A stretch of DNA of 64,000 bases from an uncultured Actinomycetes bacterium. GTDB taxonomy: Bacteria > Actinomycetota > Acidimicrobiia > Acidimicrobiales > Microtrichaceae. Where the stretch lies: contig CAINRS010000139.1 in NCBI GenBank assembly GCA_903852755.1, positions 22,259-86,258 on the forward strand, in the 5' to 3' direction. This document shows, piece by piece, positions 1 through 7,110 of this stretch (its first letter is position 1; every line of letters starts with the position of its first letter). A program made the position numbers and the translations under genes. Under the pieces are notes generated by a model. It worked only from the letters and a program-made list of their open reading frames with translations. It was not told the DNA's origin and did not search any database.

Positions 1-770
1 GACGCCCGTCGGATCGCCCGGCGCACGACACTGAGCACGGCGGGTCCGGCCAGCACGAGCAGCACGCTGGTGGTGATCGCCCGGCCCGTGTCCCAACCGA
101 GCGACGTGGCGAGCACGTAGACGCCGAAGCGGTGCAGGTTGTCGACGACCGGTGCCCCGGCGAGGTAGGAGAGCTCCGAGCCCGAACCGATGGCGAACGG
201 CCAGAACCACAGGTTCATGAGCAGGCCGTACCCGAACGAGGCGACCACGCCGTAGGCGACGAGCAGTCCCAGCTCCCGTCGACCCCGGGCGGGGGGCAGG
301 AGTCCGGCGCCCAGACCGACCCAGCCGGCGGCGAGCATCTGGAACGGCAGCCACGGCCCCACGCCCCCGGTGACGACCGCAGAGGCGAACAGCGTCGTGG
401 TCCCGAGCAGGAAGCCGAACCCGGGACCGACCGCCCGGCCCCCGACGACCAGCAGGAAGAAGACCGTCTCGATCCCGGCCGTCCCGGCGCCGAGCGGTCG
501 CAGCGCTGCGCCGACGGCGGCGAGCACGGCGAGCACGGCGAGGGTGCGCGCGTCGATCCCACCGTCTGCGAACTCGGCGAGCACCACGGCGAGCAGCAGC
601 GGCAGGACCGTGATGAACACCAGCGGTGCGTCTCCCACGTGCCCGGTCGCACCGGGGTCGACCCGCAGGAGCAGCGGCCAGGCGAACGCGGCGAGTCCCA
701 CGAACGACACCAGAGTCAGCGTCAGGGCGCTGCGACGGCCGAGCACCAGCGCGCCGGCGGTCCCGCTCAC
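1..770 (-). CDS. ECF transporter S component, probably vitamin (corrinoid?) specific; C-terminus cut by window edge
   Basis: This is the substrate-binding membrane subunit of an energy-coupling-factor importer, judged from the T and A components directly upstream. 256 residues are visible and most are hydrophobic. Segments lie at about 14-35, 50-68, 75-92, 98-115, 120-145, 165-190 and 212-248. The conserved core GGRAVGPGFGFLLG (110-123) is followed by GGVGPWLPFQMLAAGWVG (135-152), a pattern I associate with CbrT-like S components. The start is GTG at 770-768, whose last two bases lie in the TGA stop of the ATPase gene (769-767), so translation is coupled. It is the last visible gene of the operon and runs off the window, probably only a few residues short of its end. 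Cobalamin specificity is inferred from the surface proteins and the B12-binding regulator next door, not read from the S component itself. Confidence 0.8.
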   Translation of the reverse strand, partial: MSGTAGALVLGRRSALTLTLVSFVGLAAFAWPLLLRVDPGATGHVGDAPLVFITVLPLLLAVVLAEFADGGIDARTLAVLAVLAAVGAALRPLGAGTAGIETVFFLLVVGGRAVGPGFGFLLGTTTLFASAVVTGGVGPWLPFQMLAAGWVGLGAGLLPPARGRRELGLLVAYGVVASFGYGLLMNLWFWPFAIGSGSELSYLAGAPVVDNLHRFGVYVLATSLGWDTGRAITTSVLLVLAGPAVLSVVRRAIRRA

Positions 771-2410
771 CCGTCGACCCCCGTCGCCCCGTCCGCCACT
801 CCGGCCCGCAGGGCGGCGTCGATCAGGTCGTCCACGTCGACCCAGTGCGACGGCGCCATGATCCGGGCGACCTGGGGGGCGAACGTCGGCGACGGACACA
901 ACAGCTCGGCGGTGGCACCGTGGGCGACCACCTCGCCCTGGGACAACAGGACGGTGCGGTCGCACGTCGTGGCGGCGAACTCGACGTCGTGGGTGGCGAC
1001 CAACACGGTCGCTCCTGCGCCGGCACGGCGACGCAGCGCGGCGCCGAGCGCCCGCTTGGCGTCGTAGTCGAGTCCGCGGGTCGGCTCGTCGAGCAGGACG
1101 ACGCCCGGTGACGCGGTCAACTGGATGGCGAGCACCAGGGCGAGTCGCTGGCCCTCGGACAGGTCACGGGGGTGGAGCCCCCCGTCGACGCGGCCGGATG
1201 CCGACCCGGACATCAGGTCGTCGAGGACGCCCCGGCAGGTGCCGGGCGTCGCCGCCGACTCGGCGTCGGCCTGGGCGCACTCGTCGTCGACGGTCTCGAG
1301 GTAGAGCAGGTCGCCGGGTGTCTGGGGGACGAGCGCGACCACGGCGCGCCGGGCCGACGGGTCGAGGTCCCCGGTGTCCTGCCCGTGGACGTCGGTCGTT
1401 CCGGCGTCCCGGGTCCCGCTGCCCTGCACCGCCCACAGCAGGGAGCTCTTGCCCGAGCCGTTCCGGCCGATCAGCGCCGTGGTGGTGCCTCCGCCGAGGT
1501 CGAGGTCGACGCCGTCGACGGCGAGGACCGAGCCGTGGCGGACGGTCAGCCCCCGGACGGCGACGGCGGTCGACGCCGGGGCGTCCCGTGGCCCGGGCGG
1601 CCGCAGACCGGCGGCCCGGAGCGGAGCGGCGTGCCGGCGGGCGTCGCGCACCGAGCGGGGCAGCGGATGCCAGCCGCAGCGACGACCGAGCTCGACCACC
1701 GGCGGCACGACGGGGCTGTCGGCCACGAGCTCGCTCGGATCGCCGGCACGCACGGAGGTGCCCTCGACCACGACGAGCTGGTCCGCGAACTGCAGCGCCC
1801 GCTCGAGTCGGTGCTCGGCGAGCACGACGGTGATCCCGAGGTCGTGCACGAGACGCGACAGCGCGGCCAGCACCTCCTCGGCGCCGGTCGGATCCAGGGA
1901 GGACGTCGGTTCGTCGAGCACGAGCACACGCGGCCGGGTCGTCAGCGCCGCTCCGATGGCGACGCGCTGTTGCTGTCCGCCCGAGAGGTCGCGCAGCGGC
2001 CGGTCCCGGAGGTCGGCGAGGCCGAGCAGGTCGAGGATCTCCTCGACGCGCACGCGCATGACGGTGGGTGGCAGGGCGAGCTGTTCCGGTCCGAAGGCGA
2101 GCTCCGCCTCGACCGTGTCGGTCACGAAGCCGGCGAGCGGATCCTGACCGACCCACCCGACGGTGCCCGCCAGGTCGCGTGGCGCCACGTGCGCCGTGTC
2201 GAGGCCGGCGACGGTCACCCGGCCGGCGAGGTGTCCGCCCGTGGCCCTGGGGACCAGGCCGACGACGGCCTGCAGCAACGTCGACTTGCCCGACCCCGTC
2301 CGGCCGGTCACGAGGCACGTCGTCCCCTCGTCGACCACCAGGTCGACCGCAGCGAGCGTGGGCTCCGATGCGTCCGGGTAGGTGACCGTCACCCGGTCGA
2401 ACCTGATCAC
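767..2410 (-). CDS. ECF transporter double ATPase (two fused ABC domains)
   Basis: This protein would power the ECF importer in the cytoplasm. In its 547 residues two complete nucleotide-binding domains are fused. Domain 1 has Walker A GRTGSGKST (36-44), Q-loop GQDP, signature LSGGQ (142-146), Walker B VLVLDEP (162-168) and H-loop His200. Domain 2 has Walker A GRNGSGKSS (315-323), a variant signature LSEGQ (417-421), Walker B VVLLDEP (437-443) and H-loop His474. In many ECF systems the two ATPases are separate proteins; the fused form is common in actinobacteria. I chose GTG at 2410-2408 (reading MIRFDRVTVTYP) because it overlaps the CbiQ stop (2409-2407) as GTGA, the junction style of the whole operon. 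A start 11 codons upstream (2443) is possible but has less support. Confidence 0.93.
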   Translation of the reverse strand: MIRFDRVTVTYPDASEPTLAAVDLVVDEGTTCLVTGRTGSGKSTLLQAVVGLVPRATGGHLAGRVTVAGLDTAHVAPRDLAGTVGWVGQDPLAGFVTDTVEAELAFGPEQLALPPTVMRVRVEEILDLLGLADLRDRPLRDLSGGQQQRVAIGAALTTRPRVLVLDEPTSSLDPTGAEEVLAALSRLVHDLGITVVLAEHRLERALQFADQLVVVEGTSVRAGDPSELVADSPVVPPVVELGRRCGWHPLPRSVRDARRHAAPLRAAGLRPPGPRDAPASTAVAVRGLTVRHGSVLAVDGVDLDLGGGTTTALIGRNGSGKSSLLWAVQGSGTRDAGTTDVHGQDTGDLDPSARRAVVALVPQTPGDLLYLETVDDECAQADAESAATPGTCRGVLDDLMSGSASGRVDGGLHPRDLSEGQRLALVLAIQLTASPGVVLLDEPTRGLDYDAKRALGAALRRRAGAGATVLVATHDVEFAATTCDRTVLLSQGEVVAHGATAELLCPSPTFAPQVARIMAPSHWVDVDDLIDAALRAGVADGATGVDG

Positions 2411-3606
2411 CGCGCCGCTGCCTGCGTCCCGGACTGCGACCACCGGTCACCCGGCGTGTCGGTCGGCGACGGACGGAGCTCGAGGAGTGGATCCGGACGC
2501 GGTTGCGGGGACCGGGTCCGGGTGTCGGACCGGGCTCGGGCGCCGTGACGGGCCGGGGTGGCGACCGCTGCCGGCGCCAGTGCGACCAGCACCGAGAGGG
2601 CGGCGACGAGCGGCAGGCTCGGCCAGCCGAGCGGGTCGGGGCTCGGCACGACCATGTCCGGGTCGAGACGCGACGCCACCACGGTCCCGACGCCCGCGGC
2701 CACCCCCGACGCGCCGACCGCCCAGGCCCGGCCGTCCCAGCGGTCGGGGCGGTGGGCGGTGGGACGGACCCGGCCGCGGGCCGAGAGGAGCCCGGCGGCC
2801 GCCAGCGCGGTCCCGGCGAGGAGGAGGGGGAGTCCGAGCGCTGGTGGCGTGGTCCCGTCCAGCGAACCGTACGTCCCGACGACGACCCCGAACAGGCCGC
2901 CGATGACGAGCGCTCCGGTGATCCGACGGACCTTCGGGTCGACGTCGCCGGTGCGCCCGTAACCGCGCACGTCCATCGACGCCGCCAGGGCGAGGGACCG
3001 GTCGAGCGCGTCGGCGAGCACGGGGACGGCGACGGCCCGCACGGCGCGGCGTCCCGTGGTCCGACCGGCGCGCAGCGTGCGGGCGCGTCGGACGCGGGCG
3101 ACGCTCTCGACCAGCTGCGGGGCGATGGTCAGGGTGACCACCACGGCGGTCCCGATCTCGTACAGCGAGGTGGGCACGCACCGCAGCAACCGTCTGGAGT
3201 CGGCGAGCGAGTTGGCCGCACCGAGGCAGACGATCACCGTGGCCAGGCGCAGCCCGTCGGTCGCTGCGGCGACCAACCCCTCGAGCGTCACCTGTCCGCC
3301 CAGGCGGACCCCGGCCGCCCAGTCGCCGAGCCGCACCTCGGGCAGGGTGACGAGGACGGTCGACCCGCTCCTGCTCCCGAGCAGCACGTCGGCGACCACC
3401 CGGACCGCCACCACGGCCAGCCCGAGCCAGAGGTACGAGCGGAACGCCCGGGCCCAGGGGGCGTCGGTCCGGCACGACGCGACCACGGTGGCGGCCACGG
3501 TGACGATCAGTCCCAGCAGCAGGGGGTTCGTGGTGCGGGACGCAGCCACGGCCAGCCCGGCGGCCCAGACCCACCACGCAGCAGGGTGGACCGGTCGTCC
3601 GATCAC
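2407..3606 (-). CDS. CbiQ-family ECF T component (transmembrane coupling subunit), unusually long
   Basis: This integral membrane subunit should couple ATP hydrolysis to the S component. The first roughly 260 residues match the CbiQ fold. They have N-terminal hydrophobic helices, a cytoplasmic region rich in Arg, and the coupling motif DVRGYGR, equivalent to the conserved A-R-G helix motif that contacts the ATPases. At 399 residues it is well over the usual 230-270. After the core come three or four extra hydrophobic segments and a Pro/Arg-rich tail of unknown role. The start GTG 3606-3604 overlaps the TGA of the upstream DUF4430 gene (3605-3603). The stop at 2409-2407 overlaps the ATPase start. 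The assignment rests on the coupling motif, the topology and the adjacent ATPase and S genes. Confidence 0.88.
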   Translation of the reverse strand: MIGRPVHPAAWWVWAAGLAVAASRTTNPLLLGLIVTVAATVVASCRTDAPWARAFRSYLWLGLAVVAVRVVADVLLGSRSGSTVLVTLPEVRLGDWAAGVRLGGQVTLEGLVAAATDGLRLATVIVCLGAANSLADSRRLLRCVPTSLYEIGTAVVVTLTIAPQLVESVARVRRARTLRAGRTTGRRAVRAVAVPVLADALDRSLALAASMDVRGYGRTGDVDPKVRRITGALVIGGLFGVVVGTYGSLDGTTPPALGLPLLLAGTALAAAGLLSARGRVRPTAHRPDRWDGRAWAVGASGVAAGVGTVVASRLDPDMVVPSPDPLGWPSLPLVAALSVLVALAPAAVATPARHGARARSDTRTRSPQPRPDPLLELRPSPTDTPGDRWSQSGTQAAAR

Positions 3607-4595
3607 GACCCCTCCGGTCCGGCGCGTCGCCGCCGGACCGTGACCACGGCGGCCGTGGCCACCGCGGCCACCACGCCGAGCCCGAGCAGGGTCGCCGCGG
3701 GCGAGCCCGCAACACCCGGATCGTCCCCGGGGCCCGGAGCCGTCGCCTGCTCGTCGACGGGCGCACGGGTGTCGGTCCCGCTCGGGCCGTCGGCCCCGGC
3801 ACCGGCTCCGGCACCGGCTCCGGCCCCGGCTCCGGCTCCGGCACCGGCTCCGGCTCCGGCTCCGGTGTCGTCCGTCGTCGCCCCGCCGTCCGGACCGGTC
3901 CCGGCCACCGGTGTCGACTCCGGCCCGGTCGGTGGCGCTGCGAGCGGCGCACCGGGCGCACCACTCCCCGGGACCGGTCCACCGGTGGGGGAGGGAACGA
4001 GACCGGTGGTGGGCGGTGTCGGAGCGCCGGGTGCGGGCAGGGTCGTGACGCCGGCCACCGCGACGGGCGCCGGCGGCGGTGCCGTGACGGGTGCCGGCGG
4101 TGTGGTGACGGGAGGAGCGGGTGCCGGGGGGGCGAGTGCCGGACTGCGACCGCTGCCGTCGGAGAACACCCAGCCCTCGACCGTCCCGACGGGCGGGATC
4201 CGATCGGCCGCTCCCGTGTCGCTGTAGGTCCAGCCGCCGCCCCGGGAGGCGTGCCAGTACGACCAGTAGGCGTCTGCGGCCGCAGTGTCGAGACAGGGGT
4301 CCGCTGCCGGCGCACCGTCGATCCGGCACACGAACCCGGGGAACCGGGCCGTGCCGCGCACCTCGAAGCCGGCGGCTCGGAGCGCGGCGAGCCCGGAGGC
4401 CGGTGACCCGGGGGCGCACCCCACCCGCACGCCGCCGCCGAGCATCGTTGCGTCGACCACGACGGTCACGCCGTCGGCCCCGGCGCACGGCCCCGGTGTC
4501 GCCCCCGGGGTCGCCCCTGCGGACGCGTGCGGAGTGACCACCGCCAGTCCGATGGTCCCGGCGGTGAGCAGCGCCACGATCCACCGGCGCCTCAC
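3603..4595 (-). CDS. Exported, membrane-anchored DUF4430 (transcobalamin C-terminal-like) protein
   Basis: Residues 5-27 form a signal sequence (RRRWIVALL... ending near ASAGA). The globular part (about 37-150) has the DUF4430 pattern: YWSYWHASRG at 110-119, WTYSDTGA at 122-129, and VEGWVFSDG at 139-147, with four Cys (37, 60, 90, 101) that could form two disulfides. InterPro names this family transcobalamin-like C-terminal, the small beta domain that closes over cobalamin in intrinsic factor. A long Pro/Ala/Gly stalk follows, including an Ala-Gly dipeptide run coded by hexamer repeats at about 3798-3866. The protein ends in one transmembrane helix and an RRRR stop-transfer. Start GTG 4595-4593 overlaps the toroid gene stop (4594-4592), and its own stop overlaps the CbiQ start. 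I infer a surface ligand-capture role for the ECF importer. Confidence 0.85.
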   Translation of the reverse strand: MRRRWIVALLTAGTIGLAVVTPHASAGATPGATPGPCAGADGVTVVVDATMLGGGVRVGCAPGSPASGLAALRAAGFEVRGTARFPGFVCRIDGAPAADPCLDTAAADAYWSYWHASRGGGWTYSDTGAADRIPPVGTVEGWVFSDGSGRSPALAPPAPAPPVTTPPAPVTAPPPAPVAVAGVTTLPAPGAPTPPTTGLVPSPTGGPVPGSGAPGAPLAAPPTGPESTPVAGTGPDGGATTDDTGAGAGAGAGAGAGAGAGAGAGAGADGPSGTDTRAPVDEQATAPGPGDDPGVAGSPAATLLGLGVVAAVATAAVVTVRRRRAGPEGS

Positions 4596-6115
4596 CGCCC
4601 GCGCTCCCCTCGGCCCGTCCGTACCCGGGTGAGTCCGGTCGTGGCGAGGCCGCCGACGAGCAGTCCGAGACCGACGAGGACAGGTGCGATCGGGGTGCCG
4701 CCGGTGACGGCGAGCCGGGTGCCCGAGCCGGCCACGACCCCGGAACCAGCCGGCGTCCGCGTGACGGAGACACCGAGCACGGCCGCCGTCGTCGGGACGC
4801 TGCTGGCGGGAGCGGTGCTCGAGGTGTCGGTGCTGATCGGGACGGTGCTCTTCGGGACGGTGCTGGCCGGAATCGCGGTGTTCGGGACGGTGCTGCTCGG
4901 AACGGTGCCGGTCGGGCTCGTGGTGGTGGGGGAGGTGGGGACGGTGCTCGTCGTCGGGGTCGTGTCGCACGGTGCCCCGGTCCCGGGCGCTGCGGCGCCG
5001 GCCGATCCGATGGGGACGGTCGTGAACGCCAGCAGCGCCTGGGAGGTGCTGCGACGGAACTGGTCACGTGCGGTCGCCGGGATACCGGTGGCGGCCGCGG
5101 CCTGGGCTGCAGCGGTGAACGCCACGGCGCCGACGTCGGTCGCCCCGGCACCGCAACCGAGCTGCCGTGCGACGATCCACGCCCGGGCACGCGCCGCCGC
5201 CTCGGTGCGGCCGCCGATGGTGAACGCAGCAGCGGCGAGTCCCGTCGAGTTGGCGTTCGCCACGGCTCCGGGACCGGAGCTCGCCAGTGACCCGTCGGCC
5301 TGTTGTGCCCGCTCCAGCCAGTCGAGCGCCCGCGTGGTCGTCGAATCCGGGGAGCCGTTCGCCTCCAGGAGCGCGAGCACCGACAGCGCCGTGGTGTCGG
5401 CATCGGCCGAGACGTCGCTCGTGCAGCCCCGGCCGCCGGTCAGGAAGAGCCGGAACCCTCCCGCGGGACACTGCTGGGCGATCAGGAAGGAGACGGCGCT
5501 CCCCGGCGTGGAGCCGGACCGGGCGAGCGCCAGCACGCCGAGCGCCTGGGTGAAGGAGTTCGATCGATCCGCCAGTGTCGGTGCCGCCGCAGGTGGGAGG
5601 TCGCGCAACCGGCCGTCGTCGGTCGCCCCCGGCGCGTCGACCCGGCGTCCGAGCAGCAGGTCGACGAGGTCCTCACCCCCGAGGTCGCCGGGGTCACCGC
5701 CGCGGGCGACGGCGAGGAGCACGAGCTTGGCCGTTCCTCCAGCGAGGACCTGCCCGGGCCCACCGGGTCGCACCGAGGTGTCCGGTCGGTCGAACAGTCG
5801 CTGCGCCAGCCGGCCCGCTGCGGTGGGGTGACGGCCCGTGGCGGTCAGGGCCAGCGCCGCGTCGGCGGCGAGTCCCGGATCGGGCGCGCCGCCGGTCGTG
5901 ATGGTGTCGTCGCTGATCTCGCCGACGAGCCAGCGGGCCGCCCGGTCGGCCGGGCCGGGCGGTGGCAGCGGCTCCGCAGCGGCGAGGGGTGTCACGAACG
6001 GACCGGCCGGGATCACCGACCCGGCCAGGAGTGAGGCGGAGGCGGCCAGGACGACGGCCACAGCGGTGGCGAGCGGGCGCCGCCGGGGCGCGCCGGGTGA
6101 GCCTGCGGCCAGCAC
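4592..6115 (-). CDS. Exported alpha/alpha-toroid (prenyltransferase/squalene-oxidase-repeat) protein with LAVTG cell-wall sorting signal
   Basis: First gene of the ECF operon. After an Arg-rich N-terminus and signal helix (ATAVAVVLAASASLLAGS) come repeats typical of alpha6/alpha6 toroids, such as DADTTALSVLALLEANGS and NSTGLAAAAFTIGG, about 300 residues in all. No terpene-cyclase DxDD or prenyltransferase zinc site is evident. A Ser/Thr/Pro stalk follows, then LAVTGG, a hydrophobic helix and a basic tail (RVRTGRGERGR). This matches the LAxTG signal of class E sortases, so wall attachment is likely. The same fold forms the N-terminal domain of intrinsic factor and transcobalamin. Start choice: GTG 6115 lies 6 nt after a -10-like TGGGAT (6127-6122) and 18-bp spacer from TTGACC (6151-6146), giving 507 residues. 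The alternative TTG at 6151 would give 519 but would place the start inside that -35. Confidence 0.83.
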   Translation of the reverse strand: MLAAGSPGAPRRRPLATAVAVVLAASASLLAGSVIPAGPFVTPLAAAEPLPPPGPADRAARWLVGEISDDTITTGGAPDPGLAADAALALTATGRHPTAAGRLAQRLFDRPDTSVRPGGPGQVLAGGTAKLVLLAVARGGDPGDLGGEDLVDLLLGRRVDAPGATDDGRLRDLPPAAAPTLADRSNSFTQALGVLALARSGSTPGSAVSFLIAQQCPAGGFRLFLTGGRGCTSDVSADADTTALSVLALLEANGSPDSTTTRALDWLERAQQADGSLASSGPGAVANANSTGLAAAAFTIGGRTEAAARARAWIVARQLGCGAGATDVGAVAFTAAAQAAAATGIPATARDQFRRSTSQALLAFTTVPIGSAGAAAPGTGAPCDTTPTTSTVPTSPTTTSPTGTVPSSTVPNTAIPASTVPKSTVPISTDTSSTAPASSVPTTAAVLGVSVTRTPAGSGVVAGSGTRLAVTGGTPIAPVLVGLGLLVGGLATTGLTRVRTGRGERGR

Positions 6116-6121
6116 CCGACC

Positions 6122-6151
6122 ATCCCACCGGGTGCCGGGCGGCCGGGTCAA
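6122..6151 (-). promoter_or_regulatory. Candidate promoter of the ECF operon
   Basis: On the minus strand TTGACC (6151-6146), an 18-bp spacer and TGGGAT (6127-6122) precede GTG 6115 by 6 nt, which would give a nearly leaderless mRNA. This is the best sigma70-like pair in the intergenic region. It starts 22 bp from the 15-bp tandem repeats. I saw no cobalamin-riboswitch B12 box here, so control is more likely by protein. Confidence 0.45.
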
Positions 6152-6172
6152 CGCCGACGTGCGGTGGTCATT

Positions 6173-6232
6173 GGGTGCGACAGGTCCGGGTGCGACGGGT
6201 CCGGGTGCGACGGGTCCGGGTGCGACAGGTCC
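6173..6232. repeat. Four tandem 15-bp repeats between divergent operons, candidate operator array
   Basis: Units at 6173-6187, 6188-6202, 6203-6217 and 6218-6232 read GGGTGCGACAGGTCC (outer two) or GGGTGCGACGGGTCC (inner two), differing at a single position. They lie between the -35 of the ECF operon (6151) and the -10 of the B12-binding regulator (6259-6264), so a protein bound here could control both directions. The symmetrical order A-G-G-A of the variant base is notable. Binding by the adjacent regulator is inference. Confidence 0.85.
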
Positions 6233-6258
6233 GTGGGGTCGCCTCCGGGGCCCACGGC

Positions 6259-6264
6259 TACCAT
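6259..6264 (+). promoter_or_regulatory. -10 element (TACCAT) of the B12-binding regulator, leaderless configuration
   Basis: TACCAT is followed after 6 nt by GTG 6271, so transcription would begin at or next to the start codon. No convincing -35 is seen about 17 bp upstream (near 6237-6242), which fits a promoter that needs an activator or an extended -10. Confidence 0.5.
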
Positions 6265-6270
6265 CGAGAC

Positions 6271-7110
6271 GTGGCGATGAACCTCAAGCAGGTGGCGCAG
6301 CGCCTCGGGGTCCACTACACGACCGCGTACCGCTGGGTCCGGACCCACCAGCTCGAGGCCGACCGCACCTCGACCGGCTGGGAGGTCACCGAGGCACAGC
6401 TCCGCCGGTTCGAGGCGTCCCGGCGTCCCGACGGCCCGGTGCGGCGCTCCCGGGTGGCGTGGTCCGACCGGCTCCGCCCCGCCCTGGAGCGTGGTGACGA
6501 GGTGGCAGCGTGGCGGGTGCTCGAGGATGCGCTCCGCTCCGGCATGGAGCCGGAGGCGTGCTACCTCGACGTCCTGGTGGAGGCGCTCCGCTCGCTGCCG
6601 GCCGAGGGGGACCACGTCGACGGGTACCTGGCGGCTGCAGTGGCCGACCGGATCGTGGCCCGTCTCGGTGCCCGGCTGCGCCGTCCGGGGCGGACGCGGG
6701 GGACCGTCGTCGTCGCGGCGCCCCTGGGGGAACGTCACTCCCTGTCGACCTCGATCCTCGCCGACCTGATCCGGCTCCGCGGGGTGGCCTGTACCGAGCT
6801 CGGTGTCGACGTGCCGCCCGAGGTCGTCGTCGCCGCCGCCCGTTCGGCCCGCAACCTGCGACTCGTGGCGCTCGCCGTGAGCGGCGCCGACCACCTCGGC
6901 TCGGTGGCCCTGACCACCGCACGGCTCCGCGCCGAGCTCCCCGACGTCGTGGTGCTCGTCGGCGGCCCGGGTGTCCTCAACGACGACGTCGCCGGCATGG
7001 TCGGTGCCGACCGCTGGGCCTCGGACCTGCGCGAGGCGGTCGCCGTGGTCGACTCGGTCGTCGATGCGCCCCGACCACGCCGACGTGCGGCGCACGACGC
7101 CCGTGGCTGA
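6271..7110 (+). CDS. Transcriptional regulator with HTH and C-terminal B12-binding domain
   Basis: A 279-residue protein. Residues 3-50 form an excisionase/MerR-like helix-turn-helix (NLKQVAQRLGVHYTTAYRWV, wing TSTGWEVTEAQLRRFE). Residues 62-138 are helical, as in the four-helix linker of CarH/LitR-type sensors. Residues 143-262 are a Rossmann-like B12-binding domain with E154-R-H156, a Ser at 204 and GG at 231-232, matching the E/DxH...S...GG pattern. His156 would be the lower axial cobalt ligand. The Trp and Glu-His residues that shield adenosylcobalamin in light-sensing CarH are not evident in the linker (it reads YLAAAVADRIVARL), so a dark cobalamin sensor is likelier than a photoreceptor. 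GTG 6271 fits the leaderless -10; ATG 6277 is the alternative. The gene diverges from the ECF operon and overlaps the next gene. Confidence 0.82.
   Translation: MAMNLKQVAQRLGVHYTTAYRWVRTHQLEADRTSTGWEVTEAQLRRFEASRRPDGPVRRSRVAWSDRLRPALERGDEVAAWRVLEDALRSGMEPEACYLDVLVEALRSLPAEGDHVDGYLAAAVADRIVARLGARLRRPGRTRGTVVVAAPLGERHSLSTSILADLIRLRGVACTELGVDVPPEVVVAAARSARNLRLVALAVSGADHLGSVALTTARLRAELPDVVVLVGGPGVLNDDVAGMVGADRWASDLREAVAVVDSVVDAPRPRRRAAHDARG

Noticed and set aside
3796..3868. Hexamer repeats (ccggct/ccggca) as an intergenic variable repeat
   Set aside because: They lie within the DUF4430 gene and encode its Ala-Gly stalk in frame, so they are explained as a linker.
2407..5403. A 998-residue reading frame covering cbiQ and upstream sequence
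   Set aside because: The part upstream of 3606 is Arg/Pro/Ser-rich and runs out of frame with the DUF4430 and toroid genes, whose motifs are clear. Only the CbiQ part is real.
4592..6115. Terpene cyclase or prenyltransferase enzyme
   Set aside because: The toroid repeats are present, but no catalytic DxDD or zinc site is visible, and the protein has a signal peptide, stalk and sorting signal, which fit a binding role.
6173..6232. CRISPR array
   Set aside because: Units are directly adjacent with no variable spacers, and there are no cas genes. The same holds for the arrays at 12.0, 38.9, 50.8 and 61.2 kb.
6115..6271. Cobalamin riboswitch before the ECF operon
   Set aside because: The leader would be nearly absent (-10 6 nt before GTG), and I found no B12-box-like GCCACTG with the needed paired elements on the minus strand.
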